DNA from: Aristolochia californica
Taxonomy: Eukaryota > Streptophyta > Magnoliopsida > Piperales > Aristolochiaceae
DNA length: 64,000 nucleotides
Reading direction: 5' to 3'
Assembly: GCA_029961685.1 (NCBI GenBank)
Contig: JARWKL010000009.1
Location: 24,051,237 to 24,115,236 of the forward strand
A model generated the notes under the pieces. That model saw only the letters and a program-made list of their open reading frames with translations. It did no database searches and was not told the origin of the DNA. A program made the position numbers and the translations under genes. This document shows positions 55,150 through 64,000 of the stretch, one piece after another (the first letter of the stretch is position 1; each line of letters starts with the position of its first letter).

Positions 55150-57162
55150 TGTTGAAGAGCAAATATTAGTATTACATGACTCTCACAATAAGAAGTCTTA
55201 CAGAACCAAAATTATAATGGAAGGAGGTCTCACAGAAGAGTTTCAATTTAAAGGTGTTTTAGTTATGTTAATCTTCTATTTATGTTGAGTTATTTAATTA
55301 TGCTAGGGCTTATCTTTAAGTGTTAGAGTTTGGGTGTAATTGGGACAAGGGTAGTTTAATTGTAGTTGGACTATACTACTTTCCTTTATTATAAATAGGG
55401 TTTCATGTACTTTGATTACATCAAGTCAATGAGGTTTTTCTCTTTTGTATAAATTCAACATGATACTAGAGCAAGTTATGTGAGATAACTCGATCAACCC
55501 ACAGAGATAATGTGATCCTTTTATAATCTATTATCTCTAGTAATTTAGGTTTGTATCTTTTTTTTCTCTTTTAAGTCCTATACCCATCGTTTGCTTTGAG
55601 TTTTCACATCTATAATGATTTTTTAATATTGAATATTATATATTGATAGAAAGATATTCAAGTCTAATTTCCAAAGAAAAATAAAATTTGGCAATCAGAG
55701 TTTTCTAAAAAAATAAATCAATATTTTAAGCAATAGAGATCAGATTAAAAAAAAGGTTCGAGCTGCAGCAAAAAGCTTCAACTTCCAAGCTATTTTATGC
55801 TATCAAGAATGATACTTTATATGGAGAATTATATATAAAAAGAAATATCTATAAGTCTATTTTCTTACCTATTCAAAAAATTCCCGATCGGATTTTTTTA
55901 TATAGATATATAGATCTTGGAAGAGTCAATGGTTATGCTGGCAAAAGGAGAAAGAGTAATTAGTTCGGCCAAATTACAGAGACCGAAATCTATCAAATTA
56001 TTTAACTCAATAGAAGTATATTTTATGAAGAGAATTTATATGTAGATGAAAGGTATTTAAGTTTAGTTTCATTAGGATAAAATTTTATGTCAATCTGATA
56101 TATATTTAAGAATATATTCACAATGGAAGAATTTAAGGTCATGTTGGTATCCTGTTGCATTAAAAATCCGAATTTAAGTCGAATTTTTTGTGTCACTTTT
56201 TGAGTTGCTGTTATTGATCAACAATATCAGGAAAATATCTCACATACGACTTTTTTTTGTTACTTTTCTCCTACCATCCTTTTTTTACTCTCACATACCC
56301 CTTTGGGCCAACCTCTTGTGTGCTCCTTTGGTTGGTTTACCTTTGGTGTTTTTAAGTCCATTCAAACTTTTTATTAGTACCCTTGGGTCTTTTACCATTG
56401 TCTTGTAAATGACAGGCATTACCCACTTTAGTGATTATTGTCACTATTTTTGTTCAAAATCCTTTGATATTGGTTGTATCACCTATTTTTACCTTTTGAG
56501 AATCTGTGTCAAGTTTCATACTTATCCTTGGGACACTGTGATGGACGAGATTATTACTACATAAATGTTGTTTGTTTCAATCTGAGATCACTGCCATTAC
56601 CTCTTAGCTTGAGGGGGGAAGAAGCAGGAGATGTACAAGAAAGAGGTATTTTATTCCATATGTTGTTGTAATTTCTATGTGCCTAAAATATTCAAGAAAG
56701 GGGGAGCACAAAAGACGAAGTTTTTACATCTATGAAGAATTGTATTTGTGAAGAATTTTTTTTAGCAAAAGAAAATTGATGACCAAGAATCATTTTCATT
56801 GCAAGCTGAAGTTATAAACTCCAGCTTGAAGGGGAGTGTTGATGAAAAAATATGTAAGAGTCTTACATGACTCTCACAATAAGAAGTCTCATATAGCCAA
56901 AATTATTATTGAAGGAGGTCTCACAGAAGAGTTTTAGTTTAAAGGTGTTTTAGTTATGTTAGTCTTCTATTTGTGTTGAGTTATTTAATTACGTTATGAC
57001 GTATCTTTAAGTTTAGAGTTTGGGTGTAATTGGGACGACAGTAGTTTAATTGTAATTGGACTCGTAATTGGACTCTACTACTTTCCTCTATTATAAATAG
57101 AGGTTCATGTACTTCGATTACATCAAGTAAATGAAAATTTTCTCTTTTCTATAAATTCAACA
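55150..57162 (+). mobile_element. Compact 2.0-kb non-coding LTR element with TSD gaagg
   Basis: LTRs are 55150-55460 (311 bp) and 56837-57162 (326 bp). A perfect duplication gaagg lies at 55145-55149 and 57163-57167. A primer-site-like tgatactagagcaag starts at 55461. The polypurine tract (cttgaaggggag) is at 56825-56836. The 1.4-kb interior has degenerate ~190-bp repeats and no protein frame. Same family as the cttag element and the LTR at 1246. It splits the RT and integrase regions of the minus-strand copia. Confidence 0.92.
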
Positions 57163-58200
57163 GAAGGGAAGATGGACTTACCTTGAAAGGATCTATAAAA
57201 TCCACAGGTGCGGTATTAGTCGATGCTTCTAGGGGTCGAATAGAGAGTTCCGCATCAAGGGGTACAACAGGCTTTGAAGCTTCCAGAACAAAAGAAAGAC
57301 TCGAATGAGCAACATTTGAAGAATAAAAGGATGTATCTTCAAAAAATGTGACATCCCTAGAAACAACTAACTTTTAAAGAGAAGGGTTATAGCAAACATA
57401 TCCTTTTTTTATACAAGAGTAATGGCCTTCTGGTCAAGCTTACTTTTTTTGGGGATGTGACATGAACGAAACATGTGATATGAATGAAACATGTGCAACC
57501 AAAGACCTTCAAAGGAAGGGGGAAAGGGTCCTAATCAAGAAAAAATAAGGAATATGGGAAGTTATGATCAAGTACAAAGGAAGGCAGCCTATCAATATGG
57601 AAACAAGTTGTACGAATCCCATGAGGCTAGTAAAAATAGGGCACTTTCATGGAGTAGAGTAGGCCATAGGCTACCTCAAGGAGATGTCAATTTTTTCTTT
57701 CAGCTAGACCATTTTGTTGAGGGGTGTAAGCATATGATGTCTAATGGATAATGTCATTATGCTTACAAAATGGACTTAAACTCTCCTGATAGGTATTCGT
57801 TGGCATTATCAGATCAAGTACTTTTATCTTTTTACTGAATCGAGTGGACACCATGCCATAGAATGATGTAAAAATAGAAAGAATTATAGACCAATCTTTG
57901 AATAAAAATGACCATGTAACTCATGTAAAATCATTAACAAATATAACAAAATACTTAAATGGAGAGATATTCGAGACACTCAAGGTTCCCCATACATTTG
58001 AATAAATTAATGAAAAGGAAAAAACACCTTTAAGTTTAGCTCAATTAGAATATGTAGTCCTCTAGTGCTTTCTTAATTGACATATTTTACAATAAAAACC
58101 AGACAGATTTCAAAAAGGAAACAACTGTTGAAGTGATGCTACTGACGAATGTCGGCATCTGTTGTGCCATAATTTTACCTCTGTCTAAGAAGTGGCAGCT
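57163..58200 (-). pseudogene. Integrase region of the minus-strand copia element
   Basis: Heavily eroded. On the minus strand one still reads the segments corresponding to VAHMFRSCHIPKKSKLD-type linker, LFGASKPVVPLDAELSI (about 57290-57240) and fragments of the pre-integrase zinc region (near 58150-58050). Its order between protease (58531) and RT (55149) supports the call more than sequence does. Confidence 0.55.
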
Positions 58201-59553
58201 ACAATCATTGCAGCCAAGTCAAAATAATAGAGGCCCCCTTGTTCATGGCCTCCACCAATCGCCTGCTTCGTTGGTAGATCCTGGGAAACACAAGAATAAG
58301 GTGAGAAAGTGATAGAAAAATTAAACTTTTTGTTAAATTACTACAAACGACAAATTTAGCGGGATATGGGGAACAAATAAGACAATAGTAAGCAGAAGTG
58401 TGGGTGTAGCAGAGGAGGTTCCCTTCCCAAAAACTTTGGTTTGAGATCCATCTGCTATGGTAACAAACTTGTCTGGTAAACATGGGGATATAGAATGTAA
58501 AAGACTCTTGTTACATGTAAGATGCTTAGAGGCTCCTGAGTCAAAGATTCAAGATGAAGAGAAGGAAGTGGCAGAGATTATACCTGATGCGGTGGTGGCA
58601 ACAGCAGTAGTAGAAGATGTAGGAGTTGATACCATCAAGGTCTTCATTCTCTGAAACAACTCAAAATCATCATCTGAGACTGTCTTCTTGCCTTTCTACA
58701 ACTTGGTTTTTTCTTCATTCTTTTCATTGCTATTGTCCGAGGCCTGGATGGAAGTAACCTAGTCTTATTAGCCATGAAGTTTCCAATAAGTGTTCACTAG
58801 ATGATTCAGTCAATACCCGATTATCAGTCCTCGAAGGACAAATACCAATTCAACCACCACTTCCTCAACTTTTGTAGTAGAATTTGTACCCGTATTACAT
58901 GAGTATATAGAAGATGATACCTCAATCTTAGAGATGGAAGAGGAGTTTGGTATGCGAAGTAGTGTGGCACTTGTGTCATCGAAGGATGGAAGTGCCGAGG
59001 AGTTGAGAAGTTGAGATTTAGCCACCTCAAGATATGGTTTGATATTGGCCAAACAAGTAGCAACTGCAAAGGCCTCTCACTGCTTTGCTTGAACCAAGTT
59101 ATCAGTGGAGTAGAGCTGAGCAATTTTCCACTCTGGAGTCAGCCCTCTAAACCGAGCCAAGTATTCATGTAGATTTTCCCCTTGTTTTGTGTTGAACATG
59201 TTTTGAAACATATCACATAACTTCTATAAATTCTCGATACTAGAATACAACATGGAACAGGTGTCCCATATCTGCTTTGCCATCTCAAGGTGGATGACAT
59301 TGTTAACCACATGCTCCTCCATGTTGTTTATTAACCAATTAATGACCAAAGTGTCATTCTTGAGCCATTTAAAATATGAATTATCTTCCCCATCAACTGG
59401 TGGAGCTGGTTTGGTTATATGTCCTAAGAGATCTCGAGTAATGTGAAACTTCCAAACCGATTGGGACCAGCTCAAATAGTTAGACAACCCTTTCAAGGGT
59501 ATAGTGGTAATCTTGACGAGATCACTTTTACCAGTCATGTAATCTTTACCCAT
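58201..59553 (-). pseudogene. gag and protease of the minus-strand copia element
   Basis: Gag begins at MGKDYMTGKSDLVKITTIPL and runs through GLSNYLSWSQSVWKFHITRD, DNSYFKWLKNDTLVINWLIN and AKQIWDTCSMLYSSIENL (59553-59224), the UBN2-type gag of plant copia elements. It continues in another frame to about 58810. Protease DSGASKHLTCNKSLLHSIS has its DSGA at 58531-58542. The zinc-knuckle region (about 58700-58800) is not readable. Confidence 0.8.
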
Positions 59554-60649
59554 CTAGTATCAAAATCAAGGCTTATGAGAACAAAATCAAGGCTTAACAA
59601 GCCTCAACCATGCACTAATTCACCAAACAAGCAAGCCAAGGCAAATATGAACCAACTTGAGAGAAGGGAGAAAAAACTTGTCCTTAACATGGCATTAATC
59701 AAAAATAATCCATCAAATAAAAATTCCTCATGCTCGCTAATATCTTGAAAGGTAGATCTCATACCCTTCTCAAGCACTGAAAGTCTTAAAGACATATCAA
59801 ACCTCAAGGTAGTTTGAAATAGAACCTTAAGCCGAGCAAGAAAGAGATAATAGTGGCAATCCGAATGCATAACCTATCCTTACTTAATCATGCATTCAAA
59901 CAAAGATATAATCATCCCAAGTTCTATCATACCATCTAGGAAAGATTTCCAATTTTCCTTAATAATCTTACACCAAATCAAATCCTTTTCAGGAAGGAAA
60001 CTTTCCTTCTAAGTAAGATGCACCAACTTGTATGTCAACTCACCACCTTGACTTTCCTTTGCCTTTTGAATAACGTCTAGCTAAGAAACTCCAAAAAATA
60101 ACCCAACATAGAAGATTGTATTTATTGCTAGATTCAGCACCTTCTTCCATAAAAGTTTTGCTCTTGGCAGTCTCTCAAAACAAATTTTGTTTTAGCTCTT
60201 AAGGAGGCATTGGAAGGAGCAGAAAATAACAGAATTTAACAACTAAAACTGATAGAGCAACAAGCTTAGATCATGTTAATCATGGGTACTATAGAAGGGA
60301 TGATAGAGTTTGATCAGATGTAATTTTCAAGCACAATAAATGAACTTTATATGCAAGAGAACAACAACTTAATTGATCTTGCATGAGGAAGGGCAAACCG
60401 AGTATGAAAGAACCATGAAAGAACCACTTCCAAAGAAGGATATGTACTATCATCCATTAATCAACTTTCGGAGATCAAAACATCAGCAACAATCTCATTA
60501 AATAGAAGAGTAATGAAAGAAAACAACTATCTTCGCTTAGCTCAATCATTTGCTTCATAAAAAAAAAAAAATCCACGAGATGCTTGATAAACAAAATATT
60601 TTAATCACCATCTTAACGTTGAGATCCTAAATCCAATACACTGATACCA
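59554..60649 (-). other. Leader of the minus-strand copia element
   Basis: No protein frame recognised between the 5' LTR/primer site (60641-60649) and the gag start. AT-rich, with an A run at about 60559. Confidence 0.5.
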
Positions 60650-60977
60650 TGTTGGATTTAGGATTCCATGATAATACCATAGACAATCAGCACAAGAGAG
60701 AGAGAGAGAGAGAGAGAGAAAACCAAAGGTGAAGTAAAAGAGGGAGAAGAGGAACAAGGGGAAGGAGAGTGAGAGAGAAGAGAGAGTCCAAAGTTGAGAG
60801 AGAGATTGAGAGAGGAGGAAAGGAGGAATACATTTTAGTTACATGCCTATTCCTACGCATATCTAATGAGAAACACAATAATTACATCATTACCTTTTAC
60901 CCTGAGAAGGGAGGAAAGGGATAAAAATAAAAAATAATTTACATCATGCCACTATACTTTGAGCATATGTTCCAATG
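60650..60977 (-). repeat. 5' LTR of the minus-strand copia element, with (AG)n
   Basis: Plus-strand tgttggatttaggattcc to ...gagcatatgttccaa. It matches the re-joined left LTR (45982-45998, 52735-53006, 53453-53484). A pure AG dinucleotide run occupies 60695-60718. The final CA of the LTR is changed. Confidence 0.82.
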
Positions 60978-61267
60978 GTAGAGAATTGAAAATTCTATGT
61001 ATGATACGGCCTATGAGCCACTTTTTTATAACTTGTATGTTTAAAGTAATTATCTTTTTGAGTATGACAGAAAGGGGGAGAAAACCATGGGAACTTGGAT
61101 CAAAAGACCTAGGAACCCAAAGTTTTACAAATCTTGTGCTTAAAAGGTTCAAATCACACTCTGCAAAGATTAAGGGTTTGAACGAATTACTTTAACTCCA
61201 AACTTAGGGAAGTGTATATTTCTATTTTTTCCAAGTTAGATTTTGCCATCATAAAAAAGGGGAAGAT
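60978..61267 (+). other. 3' end of the SIRE-like interior
   Basis: Short non-coding segment ending in a polypurine tract (aaaaaaggggaagat, about 61253-61267) that abuts the 3' LTR. Its link to 45981 is inferred from position and strand. Confidence 0.5.
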
Positions 61268-61558
61268 TGTTGACCTTAGGTTGACACCCATGTTGCTTTT
61301 GATGATAACAAAACTTAACTAATCTAACAACATAAAAATTTAAGTATTTCATATACTTTATCTTCTAGAGTAAATGCATCTCAAGGTCTAAAGCTTCACA
61401 ATATTCAAGCCAAACTCAAGAACTCAAGCACCATTGAAGAATATCTCTTGAAGAAACACCCACAAGGAAAAAGATAACGAGAAGACTAGAGTTAGAGTGA
61501 AATAGTCAAAATATCAAAACTCAGTCACTTATGTAAGAGAGTAATCTAAACTCCTTTA
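61268..61558 (+). repeat. SIRE-like 3' LTR, first 290 bp
   Basis: Matches 27092-27395 (gttgcttttgatgataac, atctcaaggtctaaa, accattgaagaa, aacgagaagactagag). Cut at 61558 by another LTR. Confidence 0.85.
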
Positions 61559-61613
61559 TGTTGGAAGATGGGCCCAAGCCCACACGACCAAGGAAGGCCC
61601 ACACATCCAAGTG
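61559..61613 (+). mobile_element. Single ~55-bp LTR-start unit of the gattc family
   Basis: tgttggaagatgggcccaag ... acacatccaag is exactly one of the tandem units that open the LTR at 45999. The remainder of that element, if present, lies beyond the Tnt1-like element that begins next. Confidence 0.7.
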
Positions 61614-62072
61614 TGTGCAGTTAAGTTGTGGACCCTAATCAACGCCTTACATTGAGACGGTACGCAGATAGATATTTGGGGCGATATATTGACTATTTTT
61701 TTATTAAGGGTAGTTTGAGGATTTTACTCTTGAATTGCGGTTGCCCTAATTTTCTCTTTATATTTGGGTGCCTCTATTAGGGTTTATCATTGTGGAGAAT
61801 CATTTTTTGTGGCCCGAGAGACGTGAGAGAAAAAAATACCTATGAGTGAGTAAGATTTATCTTCTAATTATTTTATCTTCATAGTGGATTACTACAGCGT
61901 CAAAAGACAGGATGTAGTCTTAGATTGAGGCAAACCTATATAAATCTTGTTGTATTTTTGTACTAGTTTTTTTTCTACTTCTGCGATTATAATTTTTTCT
62001 CTTGTTAGTTTGAAATTGGAGCATCTAATTCATAAGAAGTGGTATCAGATATTTGGTTCGTGATTGAGAGCA

Positions 62073-62890
62073 ATGGCTGACATAGAAGGATCAACACTTG
62101 AAATCAACAAGTTTGATGGTATGGATTTTACGTTCTGGAGGATGCAGATCGAAGGTTGTCTATACAGTAAAAAGCTACACTCACCACTTCTAGATATGAA
62201 ACTAGAAGCATGAAAGATGATGAATGGAATCTCTTTGATAGACTGGTATTGGGAGTAGTCCAGTTAACACTGTCGAAGAACATCATTCATAACATGGCAT
62301 CAGAGAAAACCACAGCGGGGATGATGAAGATTATGTCAGATATGTATGAGAAGCCTTCCACAAATAATAAGGTACATCTCATGAAAAAAATTGTTCAATT
62401 TAAGGGTGATAAAAATTACATAAGCGGCAACGCATTTGAATGAGTTTAGCATGGTTGTCAATCAATTGTCCTCAGTTTAGATTAAATTTGATGATGAGGT
62501 TTGTGCTTTAATTCTTTTGGCATATCTACCAAATTGTTGGGAGCCTATGAGGGTTGCGGTCAGCAATTCCATAGGTAATGGAAAGTTGATTTTTAATGAT
62601 GTTCAGGATACCATTCATGCTGAGGAAGCTCATAGAAAGGATTATGGAGAATCATCGACATCTAATTCTGCCCTACATGTCGATACTAGGAGCAGGAACT
62701 TTGAGAGGAAATCCAACAAGGGCAACGGTAAATGAAAGTTAAAGAATGGAAAAAGCAAGTCCAAATTCGAAAGGAATGTGGAATGCTGGAATTTTGGCAA
62801 GTCTAGTCACATAAAGAAGAACTGCAGAGCACCAAAGAAGGATGAAAAGAAAATTGATGTTGCAAATGCGGTGACTGAAGAAGTACAAGG
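62073..62890 (+). pseudogene. Tnt1-like gag with altered zinc knuckle
   Basis: MADIEGSTLEINKFDGMDFT, FWRMQIEGCLYSKKL, then after a one-base shift at about 62205 DDEWNLFDRLVLGVVQLTLS, KTTAGMMKIMSDMYEKPST and VHLMKKIVQFK; another shift near 62440; LLAYLPNCWEPMRVAVSNS. The knuckle CWNFGKSSHIKKNC (about 62784-62825) has Phe where the second Cys should be and Ser in place of the usual Gly before His. These changes and shifts make the copy defective. Confidence 0.82.
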
Positions 62891-64000
62891 TGCTTTACTC
62901 ATGTCGGTTGATAGCACTATTGACTCTTGGGTGATAGATTCAGGAGCTTCTTTTCACACCACTGCACACCATTTGATCATGAAGAATTATGTTGTTGGAG
63001 ATCACGGGAAGATGTATCTTGCAGATGGAGAATCTTTGGATATTATTGATATTGGTAATGTCAATTTGCGGATGTCAAGTGGATCAGTGCGAAAAATTCA
63101 CAAGCTGAGACATGTGCCAAAACTGATACATAATCTAATCTCAGTAGGGCAACTTGATGATGAAGGTCATAATGAGACTTTTAATGGTGCTGCCTAGAAA
63201 GTCACTAAGGGAGCAATTGTTTCTGCACGAGGAGTTAAAACTGGAACTCTTTAGATCACTTCCAGTTGCAGAGACACAGTTGTTGTTGTTGATCTTGTTA
63301 TTGATTCTAATTTGATTATAAGTTTGGTCAAATGAGTGGGAAGGGAATGAAAGTGTTTCAGTTCAATGGGAAGCTATCAAGGTTGAAAACAGTAAACAAC
63401 AGTTTGTGCAAAGGTTGTATTTTAGGCAAGCAGAAAAGAATTAGTTTTTCTAAGGCTGGAAAGGAGCAAAAGATAACAAAATTGGAGTTGGTTCACATAG
63501 ATTTGTGGGGGGCTTCAACTATTACTTCTCTTGGTTGTTCTAACTACTATGTGATATTTATTGGTGATGCAAGCAGAAAAGGTATGGGTTTATTTCCTAA
63601 AAAAATCTGATAATTTTTATACCTTCAAGAGATGGAGAGCAATGGTTGAGAATGAGACAAATTCGAAGGTGAAGTACCTACAATCAGATAATGAGGGAGA
63701 ATACATAGATGATGATTTCAAGCGGTACTGTGTTGATAATGGAACCAAGATAAAGAAGACCATTCCTAGAAAACCTCAACAGAATGGTGTGGTTGAAAGG
63801 ATGAACAAGACTTTGAATGAGCGTGCTAGGAGCATGAGATTACCAGCCAGATTGCCAAGAATGTTTTGTTCAGAGGAATTTAGCACCATTGCCTATTTGA
63901 TCAACAAAGGTCCTTCAACACCATTGGATTGCAAAATACCAGAAGAGGTTTGGAGTGGCAAAAAGGTAAACCTTTCTTTCTTGAAAGTTTGTGGTTATGG
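62891..64000 (+). pseudogene. Tnt1-like protease and integrase, partial at the window edge
   Basis: Protease WVIDSGASFHTTAHH (DSGA 62937-62948); pre-integrase remnants to 63430 (CKGCILGKQKRISF); integrase core HIDLWGASTITSLGCSNYYV, SDNEGEYIDDDFKRYCVDNG and KPQQNGVVERMNKTLNERAR, keeping the D, D and E positions. Stops at about 63197 and 63255 and a shift near 63610. Continues past 64000. Confidence 0.82.

Larger units (their letters stand above)
45982..60977 (-). mobile_element. Minus-strand Ty1/copia element with three insertions
   Basis: The left 3' LTR is split: 45982-45998, 52735-53006 and 53453-53484, broken by the gattc element and by a solo LTR. The right 5' LTR is 60650 to about 60977, with the primer-site complement (ctgatacca) at 60641-60649. 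The coding order on the minus strand is gag (59553 down), protease, integrase, [2.0-kb element 55150-57162], RT and RNase H (to 53485). The joined left LTR is about 321 bp, the right one about 327 bp. A clean target duplication was not recognised (gtaaaa versus gtagag). Confidence 0.82.
27092..61558 (+). mobile_element. SIRE/Maximus-like copia element, host of most other insertions
   Basis: The 5' LTR is 27092-28715. The primer-site-like tggtattagagtagg is at 28721. A gag remnant (28900-29960) and an RT remnant (32165-32509) follow. The element then resumes at 45312-45981 and about 60978-61267, ending in the 3' LTR from 61268, which is cut at 61558. The tract before the 3' LTR (aaaaaaggggaagat) and the LTR start (TGTTG...gttgcttttgatgataac) are typical of SIRE-type elements. 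Continuity across 32509/45312 is proven by the cttag duplication. Continuity across the second large insertion is inferred. Confidence 0.75.
61614..64000 (+). mobile_element. Tnt1/Tork-like copia element, leaves the window at its 3' side
   Basis: The LTR is estimated at 61614 to about 62036 (start tgtgcagttaagttgtgg). The primer site tggtatcagat is at 62040. Gag starts at 62073 and pol follows to the window end. Its style (gag KFDGMDFTFWRMQIE) differs from the other copia elements here. Confidence 0.75.

Overview
The window is nuclear DNA of a flowering plant. It is AT-rich, has one ordinary spliced plant gene, and consists mostly of LTR retrotransposons inserted into one another. I cannot name the species. 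The only intact-looking host gene is a two-exon TBL (trichome-birefringence-like) polysaccharide O-acetyltransferase gene at 10190-11571.

Layout. 1-4140: degraded sequence with one copia-type LTR (1246-1794). 4141-8470: element A (plus strand), an LTR element holding pieces of host genes, including mitochondrial ketoacyl-ACP synthase. 8471-12619: the gene and its flanks. 12620-14758 and 22415-24591: two copies of a 2.1-kb segment flanking a 5'-truncated minus-strand copia element (14759-22414). That copia element carries element B (18129-21772, minus), which holds kinesin-light-chain-related, BRCT and arginine-methyltransferase fragments. 24592-27091: a minus-strand LTR and unassigned sequence. 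27092 to about 61558: one old SIRE-like copia element that received nearly everything else. Its insertions are a solo LTR (30711-31361); a non-autonomous element (32510-45311, TSD cttag) that holds element C (33060-37532) and a copia element (38213-43797, TSD aatct); and a minus-strand copia element (45982 to about 60977) that holds an element with TSD gattc (45999-52729, itself holding another copia), a solo LTR (TSD acatc) and a 2.0-kb element (TSD gaagg). 61559-64000: a one-unit LTR fragment, then the start of a Tnt1/Tork-like copia element that leaves the window.

The most interesting system is the family formed by elements A, B and C plus one solo LTR. Their LTRs are about 310-375 bp with TGTTA...TAACA-type ends. 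A Met-tRNA-type primer site follows the 5' LTR. The last stretch before the 3' LTR encodes a chromovirus (Ty3/gypsy) polyprotein tail (FELEDKLFLQEG-like). Between these ends each element carries fragments of several unrelated host genes. Fragments from gene families that normally have introns are intron-free, and every recognised fragment lies in the sense orientation of its element. This fits capture of several mRNAs by template switching during reverse transcription. In element C the fragments form one uninterrupted 596-codon chimeric frame (PDI-like, a 17-residue repeat, ribophorin II, an unknown part, NAP1).

Family names come from reading motifs by eye. No database search or alignment was run, and similarity statements are visual estimates.
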